A stretch of DNA of 64,000 nucleotides from Anolis sagrei. Taxonomy: Eukaryota > Chordata > Lepidosauria > Squamata > Anolidae. Positions 54,396-64,000 of this stretch are shown here, piece after piece. Position 1 is the first letter of the stretch. Every line of letters starts with the position of its first letter. Location of the stretch: contig NC_090021.1 in the NCBI RefSeq assembly GCF_037176765.1, positions 60,827,453 through 60,891,452 on the forward strand, given 5' to 3'. Both the position numbers and the translations under genes were made by a program. The notes beneath the pieces are model-generated. The model did not search any database. It worked only from the letters and a program-made list of their open reading frames with translations, and was not told the origin of the DNA.

Positions 54396-55500
54396 ATAAG
54401 GTCTACCTCTTCATATTTGTCATTCAAATAATTGTCGTTCAAATATAGTTGTCACACCATATTTGCTGTTTCGACTTGTATGGATTTAATTATTCAAGGA
54501 TTTAATTAAATATGTTTTCTCTACAAATATCTCAGCCCTCCAGTGTGACTATATGGTCAACCTCTTCCTGTCATGCTCGAGGACCATAAGATTTCTAAAC
54601 AACTCTGTAGAAATTTATAAATCCTCCCATGCAGTTCAGTGGAAGTTGAGTTTAGAATAGTGTCGGAAGACCTAGAAATTCCTGGAGAGATATTATCTCA
54701 GGTTTAAAAAAATAACAATGTCTGTATTCATGGTTTTTCACTTTAATGCATGTCCTGGGTCCCTATGCCCAGTGAATGTTGAGGGCTGACTGTATTCAGG
54801 AATCCTCACAAAATATTCTGCAGATCTTACACATCAGTAGCCCTTTAGCAATACTGGGGTGTCTTGTCACTGACAATTTCACTTTTATTTGCCCTTATAG
54901 TACAAACTGTTATGCTAACACTGGGGGAGGGAGACTACACAACAACTAGCTTGATCATCTGGATCAACAAAAAACTACTGTGTTTAGTCCCATGCACCGC
55001 AATCCAACACAGCCATGAAAAAGTTCTCGCAATCCACCCTGAAGACACAAAAACTATTCAAATATTTATACTTCTTATACCAAAGCCAAAGTACAGTACA
55101 GAGTTTAAAACAAAAACCACACAAGGCAGACAATCTGCCATGGATTCGTTGTTTTGCTTCCACAATTTTTAAAATTCTACTTTAAATAGTTGTTGTCATA
55201 ATCTATTTATTTCCAGGGTCAAATCTCCTTTTATGTATTGCTAATATTCATCTACTACAGTGGGTTTATTCTCCCATATGATAATGTGTTACAACACATT
55301 AATGAGGGACAGATGCAGGTCGCAACTGCTGAACACAATGCAATATATAAAGTGTGTCATTAGAACCATTTCCTAGCATTGGCATCACAAATCCCAGCAT
55401 GTGTTCTCAGAACTGAAAAATTATCTGTGATTATTATAAAGCATCTACAACAGCCACAGGACTTATGGGAAATTGTCATTGGTACAAGTATGTATGTATA
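54396..55500. other. Spacer, little recognised
   Basis: A block near 54.71-54.80 kb (CCAGTGAATGTTGAGGGCTG) resembles the end of an older DNA transposon. The rest holds nothing I can name. Confidence 0.4.
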
Positions 55501-55823
55501 TACAGTAGAGTCTTGCTTATCCAACATAAACAGGCTGGCAGATTTTGGAGAAGCAAAATGTTTGATAATAAGTAGGAATTAAGAAAACGCCTATTAGACA
55601 TCAAATTACGTTATCAGTTTACAAATTGAGCATCAAAACATCATGTTTTATAACAAATCAACAGAAAAAGCAGTCCAATACATGGTAACATTATGTAGTA
55701 ATTACTGTATTTATGAATTTAGTATCAAAACATCGCAATGTATTGAAATAGTGAGATTCGGACTACGTTAAATAATACAGAATGTTGGATGAGTGAAGGC
55801 TGGATAAGTGAGACTCTACTGTA
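55501..55823. mobile_element. Tigger-like non-autonomous DNA element
   Basis: Ends TACAGTAGAGTCTTGCTTAT and AAGTGAGACTCTACTGTA, terminal inverted repeats flanked by TA. The interior has CATCAAAACATCATG twice in diverged form. About 320 bp, no transposase. The CAGTAGAGTCTC end and TA target suit Tc1/mariner-Tigger-type elements. Confidence 0.75.
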
Positions 55824-55894
55824 TGTGTTTCCAAGTTGCCTGTCAACCTGTGAGGACCCCATGAGCTTAACAGGGCTTTCTTAGGCAACAAATA

Positions 55895-56136
55895 GGAGCC
55901 ACGGTGGTGCAATGAGTTAAACCCTTGTGCCAGCTGAACTGCTGACCTGAAGGTTGGCGGTTCGAATCCAAGAGACAGGGTCAGTTCCAGCTTCCCATGC
56001 AGGGACATGAGAGAAGCCTCCCACAGGATGGGAACACATTTGGGCGTCCCCTAGGCAACGTCTCTGCAGATGGCCAATTCTCTCAGACCAGAAATAATTT
56101 GCAGTTTCTCAAGTCATTTCTGACACGATAAAAAAG
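55895..56136 (+). mobile_element. tRNA-derived lizard SINE, full length
   Basis: GGAGCCACGGTGGTGCAATG start, B-box-like GGTTCGAATCC at 55959-55969, end TTTCTGACACGATAAAAAA. Directly followed by a 5S-derived SINE. Confidence 0.85.
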
Positions 56137-56149
56137 GCAAGAAATTCTC

Positions 56150-56300
56150 AGAGGATGTTTTGTCAATTCCTTCCTCTGAAATATTGCTTACAGCACCTGG
56201 CATTTATTGGCAGTTCCCCATCTAAGTACCAACAAGGGATGACTTTGCTTATCTTCCAAGACCAGACAGGATCTGGTGCCTTCAGCACGGTAGGGAGCAG
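56150..56300 (-). mobile_element. 5S-rRNA-derived SINE
   Basis: On the minus strand, GGTCTTGGAAGATAAGCA, then TTGGTACTTAGATGGGGAAC and GCCAGGTGCTGTAAGC follow the order of 5S rRNA (GGAAGCTAAGCA, GTTAGTACTTGGATGGGAGAC, GGGTGCTGTAGGC). Diverged and disabled. Confidence 0.72.
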
Positions 56301-56309
56301 AACTACAAT

Positions 56310-57109
56310 CTTGCTCCAACTCTATTTTATATAAGAGTTACTATTTTTCTGTGTCCTTGTACATAATGTGACCCCAGCATCCATGGATTCTGGCTTTCAT
56401 GGGGCTCCTGAACCCCCGTGCCAAGGGTCCACTATAATATTTGTTTTATTCTAGTTCCTTTTTTGTAATTTTCTCTGAAACTTCTAATATGATGTTGTTG
56501 ATCTTCCTTGCATTTCTTCTTTTTACTGCTCTCCTCATTATACCATTCTTTGGGTCAGATTTATTTCCTTTCCCTATACACATTGGTTGTGTTATTGCTC
56601 ACTCTTGTTTCATGATGCACTTTCTTTTTGCTCTGTCTTTTTTATGCACTGTCGTCTTTGTGGGAAGGGCAGCTATCAAACCCCTTCGGTTTGATTGTCA
56701 ACACTGCCAGTCTAATAAGAAGACCTTGTTTTTTCCTACTTGTCTTTTTAAAAAATGGTCTGATTGCCTTCATTCTGTTCAAACTAAGTTTTTCCAACAG
56801 GACTCTCATTTCCCTATGCTTCCTGTACCATTGGCATAGATCACAAACTTTATAATCTTGCTTGTAATTATCAACTCTTTTTTTCTTTCTTGTTGTTCTT
56901 TGTCCTTTCTCGTATGAATCCCACAGCCTCGTATCAGGTGTCTGATTTCATCTATCTGAATAAAAAACCTTGGTAACTCTGTTTCTTCTTTACTTGTCAT
57001 AATTATAGGTGAAGTTGACCTTTCTCTTTTTCATCTCTTTGTCTCCGCCTCCCTTACTCCACTGGTCCTCGCTTACTCCTTATCAGTCTTCTAGATCTCT
57101 TCTGGATTT
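56310..57109. other. T-rich spacer with chance open frames
   Basis: Pyrimidine-rich on +. A block at 56.37-56.44 kb (AGCATCCATGGATTCTGG) resembles a DNA-transposon end. The 132-codon plus frame at 56441 is hydrophobic because of the T-richness. It may be a decayed LINE on the minus strand, but no motif confirms this. Confidence 0.35.
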
Positions 57110-57460
57110 AATGTATTGTCAAAGGCTTTCATGGCTGGAATCACTGGGTTGTTGTGAGTTTTCCAGTCTATATGGCCATTTTCCAAAAGCATTCTCTCTT
57201 GACGTTTCGCCTGCATCTATGGCAGGCATCCTCAGAGGTTGTGAGGTCTGTTGGAAACTAGGAAAATGGGGTTTAGCTATCTGTGGAATGTCCACGGTGG
57301 GAGAAAGAACTCTTGTCTGTTTGAGGTAGGTGTCAATGTTGCAATTAGCCAGCTTGATTAGAATATAATGGCCTAGCAGTTTCAAGTCTGGCTTCTTACT
57401 GCCTGGGGGAATCCTTTGTTGAGAGGTGGCTAGCTGGCCCAACTCACAACAACCCAGTAT
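57110..57460 (-). mobile_element. Penelope-like repeat with hammerhead motif
   Basis: Minus orientation. From AATGTATTGTCAAAGGCTTTC (+ strand left end) through the hammerhead block (57194-57245) to CAATTAGCCAGCTTGATTAG and CTCACAACAACCCAG. It is the longest copy here and shares its full length with 61.1 and 27.2 kb. Confidence 0.65.
57194..57245 (-). ncRNA. Hammerhead-ribozyme-like motif, copy 4 (best core)
   Basis: Minus strand: CUGAGGA (57235-57229), stem II GCCTGC and GCAGGC with loop CATAGAT, GAAAC and cleavage triplet GUC (57208-57201). The outer stem I CUC and GAG pair; the inner stem I has one mismatch. All invariant core bases are present. Confidence 0.65.
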
Positions 57461-57479
57461 CTTCTGGATTGTTCTGTTT

Positions 57480-59130
57480 CTCTTCCCCTTTGATTTCATA
57501 TTATCACATCCTCAATTATTCTATTCTAAACACATGTCTTCAATTTTCTTTTGATTGGATCTCCATTTTTGATGTTTCATCACTGGATTTTGATTTATTT
57601 CGGATTTCGTTGTTCTGCTAGTGCTTGTTTTTGCTTCTGCTTCAGTGGGCTTTATTTCTTCCCTCTCATTCTTCTTTCCTTGTTCTTCATAACTTTGGAC
57701 TCTTTTACACTACATAAATATAGTGCTACCACTCTGCTTTGACTGTCATAGTTGCAGTTTAAGGAGAGAGAGCCCTTTGGAGTCATCAGCCAGACCAAAC
57801 TATAAATCCCGGGATTACATAGGATGTAGCCATAGCAGTGATAATCACAGTATTCTAATTCTGTAGTGTGAAAAAACTCCTTTGTCTTTTTTTTTGTCCT
57901 TGTGCCTCCTCTACATTATCCTGATATTTGTCATTTCATATTTTTTCAACCTCACCCTCACCCTGCTTTTTTCAGATTTGCTGTTGTTGCCAAATAAATT
58001 ATTTAGGATTCCCTTTTTAATTTATTTAATTTATACCATGCCTTCTTCCCTAAACAGGACCTAAGGCATCCTATTTATTGCTTTGTTTTGTATCTCCAGT
58101 TCCCAAGTTATTTGTCAGTTCCTTGCATCTTCTTTCTTTCATTCTGCAGTTCTTGCTGTCTGCCCTGGGAGACTCGGTTTGCAAATGATTTACCACTTTT
58201 GGGCTGTAGATGAGGACTTTTTCTTACCCTTGTAGTTGCTGCTGCCGACTGGGTATGCATTTCATGGAAATGTTTCCTAATTTGGGCTGCTATTTTTTTG
58301 TAAACCTGGCTACTGTTTAGGCTACTTTTAAAAATTGCTGCTGGTGATTAATTGTTAATTAAAGGTTTTAACTGTTTAGTCAGTTTTATTCTTTTCTTCC
58401 TGAATTGTAACCTGGGTGGAGGGCAGTACAGGGGTAGAAGTTGTGGGATAAAAACATTTTTGATTTATAAACAAATATATAAAGAGTCAAAAAGGATCTG
58501 AAACACTTCAAAAAAGTTAAATTATCATTACAATTAACATTCAGATTATACAATATACCTTTCATGATATTAGATCCTTAATTTATGGAGTTAATAGTTA
58601 ATTTTTTGTCCTCCTTTTCTTTGCTTCCTAGCATTATTAAACAACATTCACATTTGATGCAATCTGTCACCGCTTCACATTCTCCTAGATCAAACATTAT
58701 TTTTAAAGTCATCATTGCAGTTGTTGTCATCATACAATCAATCATTTTATTACTATTTTCATATTAATTTATTTAAACCCAGCTCTTTCTCTAACCATTC
58801 AGCACAATTGCCAGTTTGGTGTCTATTTTTTACTTTTTGTGTTCACTTTGAATGTTTCAGGTTTTCATAGACAAATTCTTTTTTTTGTTACACTTTCACC
58901 ACTTTTTTTTCTTCCTCCTGGTCATTTCTCTTTTTCCTCCCCCCATTCTGTCTGGATGTCCTGGGCTTCAGTTCAGTCTTGTCTGCATAGGCTCACTCCA
59001 TCTGTTAGCCCCAACTTTGGAGATTCACACCTCACAAGCACAATGTTAGATCTTGGCCTCTAACTTAGTGGGATTTATATTAAGTGCTAACATATCAAGT
59101 TTTTTTTTTTGTTTTTGTTTTTTGCTCTTT
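57480..59130. other. T-rich spacer, nothing firmly recognised
   Basis: Long pyrimidine-biased stretch on + with many short open frames made of Phe, Leu and Ser. No host exon or named repeat can be supported. A decayed minus-strand LINE is possible. Confidence 0.4.
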
Positions 59131-59219
59131 GGCTTAGAAATGGAGATGAGCACCAACCCCCAGAGTTGGACATGACTGGACTTAATGTCAGGGGAAAACC
59201 TTTACCCTACCTTTACCTC
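59131..59219 (+). mobile_element. Bov-B-type SINE tail fragment
   Basis: GGCTTAGAAATGGAGATGAG, then GGACATGACTGGACTTAATG and GGGGAAAACCTTTACC. This is the 3' part shared with Bov-B LINEs of squamates. Confidence 0.75.
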
Positions 59220-59321
59220 AATGGTGTAAAATACAACAATAGACTGAAACCATTCAAAATAAACAAAACAGATAATTCGACAATAAAGCAGATCACATGA
59301 AAACAATAATAATAAATTAGT

Positions 59322-59652
59322 AAAAGGTAAAGGTTTCCCCTGGCATTAAGTCCAGTCGTGTCCTACTCTGTGGGGTGGTGCTCATCTCCATTTCTAAGCC
59401 GAAGAGCCGTCGTTGTCCGTAGACACCTCCAAGGTTATGCGGATGGCATGTCTGCATTGAGTGCCGTTATCTTTCTGCAAAAGAGGTACCTATTGATCTA
59501 CTCACGCTTACATGTTTTCGAACTGCTAGGTTGGCAGAAGCTGGGACTAACAGTGGGAGCTCACCCCATTCCCTGGATTTAAACTGCCAACCTTTCGGTC
59601 AGCAAGTTCAGCAGCTCAACAGTTTAAACCGCTGCACCACCGGGGGGGGGGG
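59322..59652 (-). mobile_element. Sauria-type SINE (tRNA head, Bov-B-like tail), full length
   Basis: On the minus strand, a tRNA-like head (GGTGGTGCAGCGGTTTAAAC; B-box-like GGTTGGCAGTTTAAATCC), a body with TGAGTAGATCAATAGGTACC, and the tail TGGACTTAATGCCAGGGGAA. A G-run of 13 precedes the head on +. Confidence 0.82.
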
Positions 59653-59654
59653 GC

Positions 59655-61070
59655 TATAAATAATAAATTACTAGATATTAATAAACAATTAGCATATGGA
59701 CATAATATATTTATGAAAGCCCATTGAAAGCAATAGGACAGAGCCAACCTTAACAGCAGATTCATTGAAATTAAGAGTAAAATTATGATTTGCCATGAAG
59801 TCTGGCGATAACCTAATGGGTTAAATAGTCATAACTGTTGGGAGTATGGCCATTCAACTTTAAAATTAAAGTAATGCACCATAGTATAAAGAAACCCTGA
59901 TGGAATATTCTAATCTAAGCTTTTGGAAAGAGCACAAGCAGACATCTTTCAATCAACTTAATCCCGCCCTCCTCCCACTGCTCAAGCTTAAAACATAGGT
60001 AAAGTATGGGTGGACTAGAGTAATAATAACTGCCCTCTTTAGCTCCATCTGAGATTTGCAAATTAGGAAGGGTTATTTAAAATTTTTCAGAATTAATTGC
60101 CATGGCAATTAAGGTGGAATCATACTGCTGTGTAGTGTTTAAGGGTCGGTCCTTGCGTTACTATCAGGAAAAGCTGTAAGGTAAAATATGCTGGTAAGTA
60201 TGCTTTTAGCCTTTGGGCTGAAAGAGATTCCCCATCCTTGCTGTACAGGCTAAACTTTGTATGCATGGCAACATGCCTTTCTGTTAATAATAAACAAATA
60301 TTGTATTTGCATTAGGTACTGAAATGCCTATGTTTTCCCAAGCTTCCAGACAGCAGATATGAAGTTGCCATGGCTTTGGCCCTTTTGTTTATAAACCACT
60401 TGTCATAAATATCTCCCACGTTTGGAAAGCACAATTGGCCAATATAGGTGACACAATTCAGGTTCAGCTGATAGCAAGCCCTAGTCTCCCAATAGTTTCC
60501 AGAAATAGCAAGAAAAAAAATAGGAATGAATATACAACCACAGTGGTCTTCCCTTCCTCTTCCCTGCCCCCCAACCTCATTTTTAGCAGTGTCTTTCACT
60601 GCTCTGAAGCACACTGTTCCATATATATTTGTCTCATTAATACTGATAAATGGGATAAGAAACTTGGTTTCCCTCTGTGAAACAGGCTGAGCGGTGATAC
60701 GATTAGACAGCTTTACAGCTAACCCTTGAGGAATGGGGGTGGGGAGGAGAAAAGATGAGGCAGGAATGGCCGGGAAAGTGGAAGCACATTTTGCACAGGG
60801 TCACTGGGACGGATGGGGGGAGAGCGGAGAGATCACTCTCATTGTAATGGTCTTTATGCTAGAATATCTCAGTTCCCTATAACACAACAAAGGTCCCTTG
60901 CTCATAACTACAGTGGCTTTACTTCTTTCACAGTGGCTGAGATTCTGCACTGGGAAATGGATGTTGGGCAGGTAGCTACGTAATGCCAAAGGTATCCATC
61001 AGGATCTCTGGTGCCTTTGGGAGATTTCATGGTTGCAGCACATAAAGCTTCAAGTTTTTATTACCATTAT
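59655..61070. other. Spacer; one unexplained minus-strand frame
   Basis: No repeat recognised. A 100-codon minus frame at 60614-60312 contains CYQLNLNCVTYIGQLCFPNVGDIYDKW-like sequence (shortened here). It has no stop for most of its length, but no splice sites or family are recognised. Confidence 0.35.
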
Positions 61071-61071
61071 T

Positions 61072-61331
61072 GAGTTGTAGGTTTTTCGGACTGTATGGTC
61101 ATGTTCCAGAAGCATTCTCTCCTGACATTTCGCCTGCATCTATGCCAGACATCATCAGAGCTTGTGAGGTTTGTTGGAAACTAGGAAAATTGGGTTTATA
61201 TATCTGTGGAAGGTCTAGGGTGGGAGAAAGAACTCTTGTCTGTTGGAGGTAGGTGTGAATGTTTCAATTGGCCATCTTGATTAGCATTTGATGGCCTGAC
61301 AGTTTTTAGGTGTGACCTTCGACAATACATT
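61072..61331 (-). mobile_element. Penelope-like repeat with hammerhead motif
   Basis: Minus orientation. The right end (+) is ACCTTCGACAATACATTATC, with CTTGATTAGCATTTGATGGC and TCTGTGGAAGGTCTAGGGTG inside, as at 57.1 kb. Confidence 0.65.
61117..61168 (-). ncRNA. Hammerhead-ribozyme-like motif, copy 5
   Basis: Minus strand: canonical CUGAUGA (61158-61152), stem II GTCTGG with GCAGGC (five pairs including one G-U), GAAA then U and GUC (61131-61124). Stem I AGG and GAG have partners. Confidence 0.58.
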
Positions 61332-61580
61332 ATCATTATTATCATCTCTAGCTATATTCCACATTTTCTCCAAGACTGCGACATTTTCAGTGATTCCCCA
61401 AAGCTCTCAAACATGAAAATGGGTGTACGTGGGATATATTGCTTACAAAGTTGGTTTGGGAAGGATTGTGATAACTGTGTAGCTGAGAAAGCATTCCACT
61501 AAAAATGTGAATTAGGATAATAGAGGTTGGACTTTCATGATTGCATTCAGTAATGAGAACTGGCATCCCATGAGTGGAAT

Positions 61581-61885
61581 AAAAAGGTAAAATTTTCCCA
61601 TGACATTAAGTCTAGTTGTGTCCGACTCTGGGTGGTGATGCCCACGTCCATTTCTAATCCGAAGAGCTGGTGTTGTCCGTAGACACTTCCTAGGTCATGT
61701 GGTCAGCATGACTGCATGGAGCACTGTTACCTTCCCACAGAAGTGGTACCTATTGATCTACTCACATTTGCATGTTTTCGAACTGCTAGGTTGACAGAAG
61801 CTGGGGCTAACACCGGGAGCTCACCCCACTCCCCAGACTGGAACTGCCAACCTCTTGATCAGCAAGTTCAGCAGTATAACCTGCT
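61581..61885 (-). mobile_element. Sauria-type SINE (tRNA head, Bov-B-like tail)
   Basis: Same family as 59322-59652, with AAAGGTAAAATTTTCCCATG at the tail side and GAACTGCCAACCTCTTGATC at the head. The head is truncated or diverged near 61880. Confidence 0.78.
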
Positions 61886-61939
61886 AGGAATAGACAGTTA
61901 TAAATTATGCCAATGTATGTTTATTTGTGATCACTGCAT

Positions 61940-62215
61940 TCAGGCCCGTAGCCAGGATTTCGTTTCGGGGGGGCTGAGTTTCGGGGGGGGGGGCTGAGTC
62001 TGAGTGAAAGAGGGTCTAGCCTAGCAAACCTTTTGTATCATTACCCCAATACCCCCATGCATATGGGATATATTGAGTATGGTGATCAGATCATGATATG
62101 AATAAACATAACAGTTTAAATAATGCACCAGTAAGGCCTTTTCGTGAACCACCATGAGAATTTCGGGGGGGGGGGGGGCTGAAGCCCCTCAAGCTGGATC
62201 CTGGATTTACCATGG
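61940..62215. repeat. G-rich repeat with GTAGCCAGGATTTCG end
   Basis: Contains GGCCCGTAGCCAGGATTTCG and three G-runs (7, 11 and 14 G), each next to TTTCGG...GGCTGA. Another block GAAGCCCCTCAAGCTGG follows. It looks like a DNA-element family with a G-rich interior. Strong G-quadruplex potential on +. Confidence 0.5.
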
Positions 62216-62367
62216 GAATTGTCTACATCCCAAAAAAAAACCTGTACCTGCTTCTATTCCGGTGCTCTATGAACATACAACCTATAGCTGTTGTAGCAAT
62301 GAAAATGCTTCTTTGGGGCTTTCTTGCTCTACAATTGCCAACAAAAAGTGTGTAGATCAGCAGCCTT

Positions 62368-62603
62368 CCCTGACAAGCAAATCCCTAGCAGATTCCTGTT
62401 TGCAAAATTTCTTGTTCTTAGATCCGATAAAGGTGCCCAGTCATGAGATAAAGGATGAATACTCACCTGAATACAAGGCACAGCTGGAGACAGTACTTAA
62501 ATAAAGTGACATTCATCCTTGATCTCATGACTGGGCATCTTTATTGGATCTAGGAACAAGAAATTTTGCAAACAGGAATCTGCTAGGGATTTGCTTGTCA
62601 GGG
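62368..62603. repeat. Long inverted repeat, 93-bp arms
   Basis: Arms 62368-62460 and 62511-62603 are reverse complements with 4 mismatches in 93 (about 96%), spaced by 50 bp. Arms start CCCTGACAAGCAAATCC. No terminal repeats of a known family are recognised. Confidence 0.88.
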
Positions 62604-62879
62604 CAAACTTAATCCGGACAACACAGAGGTGCTCTGGTCAGTCAAAAGGTAGGTCTGGGAATTGGGACTCAGCTTTTGTTTGATGGATTTACACTCACCC
62701 CGATGAAGACGCAACTCCAGAAATACAATGTTTAACTTGGAAGACCAGGTTTCTGTAGTGGTCAGGAATTTTTTTGCATATTTAAAACTTGTGCATCAAC
62801 TGTGCCAGTTTCTTGAGATGTTGGCTCTGGCCACAGAGGAACATGACTTAGTTACATCAAATCTGGATCGCAAACGAAG

Positions 62880-64000
62880 CACCTGGCAGGGTTGACTTTG
62901 AAGAGTGTTTGGAAACTTCAGCTGGTCAGAGCTGCCACTGTTAGATTATCAAGACTATATTATGTTCCTGTTGCGACAGTTCCCCTGACTGCCAAGTGGT
63001 TTCCGGGCACAATTCAAAGTGCTGGTTGTGACCTTTAAAGCCCGACATGGCTCGGATCCAGGCTATTTGGTTGATCACATCTCCCTGTGTAAACTTGCCC
63101 AGGCCTTGAGATCCTTAGGAAAGGCTCCTCTCGGGTTCAACCTCCATCGCAGGCTCTGCTGCCTCCCCCCCCCCCCCCCAAACGACTTGAGAAACTGCAA
63201 GTTGTTTCTGGTGTGAGAAAATTGGCTGTCTGCAAATATTTACCAAGGGACGCTGAGATGTTTTACCATCCTGTGGGAGGCTTTTCTCATATTTCCACAT
63301 GATAAGTTGGAGCTGACAGACGGGAGCTCACCCTGCTCTCCGGATTTGAATCACCAACCTTTTGGTCAGCAGTCCTGCCGGCACAAGGGTTTAACCCATT
63401 GCGCCACCTGGGCTCGGCTAGGCTGGTGGGAATGAAAGGGAGGACTGCCCCTCATCCCAGGGAAGCCAGAATGCCCCCTCCCTGCTGCCTTTTTGACAGG
63501 CAGGCTAAAACCTTTTCATTCAGGCTGGCTTTTAAAAAAGGAAGTTTTCAAAAGACCAAGCCAGGGGGTGCTGTAGCTGAAGAGTTTTAAAGAGCTTGTT
63601 ACTTTATTTAGTTGTATTTTAACCATAGTGAACAATGAAAAACACACAAAACAATTTAATCAAGGGGAAACTTACAAAAATAAACATTAAAACAGAATCA
63701 GACTATTTACATTTCTTTTAAATATTTATTATATGTTTTAAACTGTATTGTTTTATTAAAAATTATGAGTTGCTTTCAAGTCCCAATATTGGGATAAAAT
63801 AAGTTATAACGAATTGTTTCTTAAAGGTTTGATTTTTTTCAAATTGCACTCTATTCTTTTATTTAGAGGTTTGTATTTTTTTAATACTGTCAATAGTTTA
63901 ATTCTGTTTTAATGTTCACTTTTCTTAAACATATTACTCGTATTGTCCTTTTAAATTGTAAGCCACTTTGAATTCCAAAACAGGATACATGGATAGCAAT
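62880..64000 (+). mobile_element. L2/CR1-like LINE 3' end, split by a SINE
   Basis: The + frame gives FKARHGSDPGYLVDHI (62.99-63.09 kb), a known ORF2 C-terminal pattern. After the SINE at 63180-63414 the ORF end continues (AKTFSFRLAFKKGSFQ). A 3' UTR with GTAAGCCACTTTGAATTCC reaches the window edge. Confidence 0.72.
63166..63414 (-). mobile_element. tRNA-derived lizard SINE inserted in LINE
   Basis: Minus orientation: head GAGCCCAGGTGGCGCAATGG at 63414, B-box-like GGTGATTCAAATCC, and a tail at the C-run near 63166-63180. It interrupts a LINE ORF end, so it is younger than that LINE. Confidence 0.83.

Noticed and set aside
56441-56839. Possible membrane protein of 132 codons
   Set aside because: Hydrophobicity follows from T-richness. 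There is no start context, family or transcript evidence.

Overview
The window is a vertebrate chromosome segment, almost certainly from a squamate reptile and probably an iguanian-type lizard. Three host genes can be read exon by exon. The repeats are a lizard mixture: tRNA-derived SINEs, SINEs with a Bov-B-type tail, 5S-rRNA-derived SINEs, L1, CR1 and L2-like LINE pieces, hAT-type and mariner-type DNA elements, and a Penelope-like repeat carrying hammerhead-ribozyme-like motifs. No search could be run. Repeat family names and comparisons with human proteins are from memory, and genus is not claimed.

Layout. 1-13.8 kb: the last four coding exons of EGLN1 (PHD2, the HIF prolyl hydroxylase) on +, with a long 3' UTR; exon 1 lies upstream of the window. 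13.8-20.2 kb: intergenic, with SINEs and one very clean hairpin. 20.8-28.0 kb: SPRTN (the DNA-protein-crosslink protease) on -, complete in five exons, 479 aa. 28.0-28.25 kb: a 256-bp CpG-rich divergent promoter. 28.25-32.6 kb: EXOC8 (exocyst subunit Exo84) on +, complete at 722 aa but split by a 2.2-kb intron. 32.6-64 kb: no recognisable host gene, only unique spacer and layered transposons.

The order EGLN1(+) SPRTN(-) EXOC8(+) matches the human 1q42 order in mirror image, so this is conserved synteny. The three genes do unrelated jobs (oxygen sensing, DNA repair, vesicle tethering). Only SPRTN and EXOC8 are physically coupled, by the shared promoter. GNPAT, expected next to EXOC8 in human, was not found.

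Most worth a second look: (1) repeated hammerhead-ribozyme-like motifs (27.4, 52.4, 57.2 and 61.1 kb) in one dispersed repeat, with a complete core in the best copies; (2) the EXOC8 intron in a gene known as single-exon in human; (3) an L1 insertion flanked by identical 89-bp direct repeats, far longer than usual target-site duplications; (4) degeneration of the SPRTN PCNA-binding motif while protease, p97-binding and ubiquitin-binding parts are intact; (5) nested insertions and several long, clean inverted repeats.
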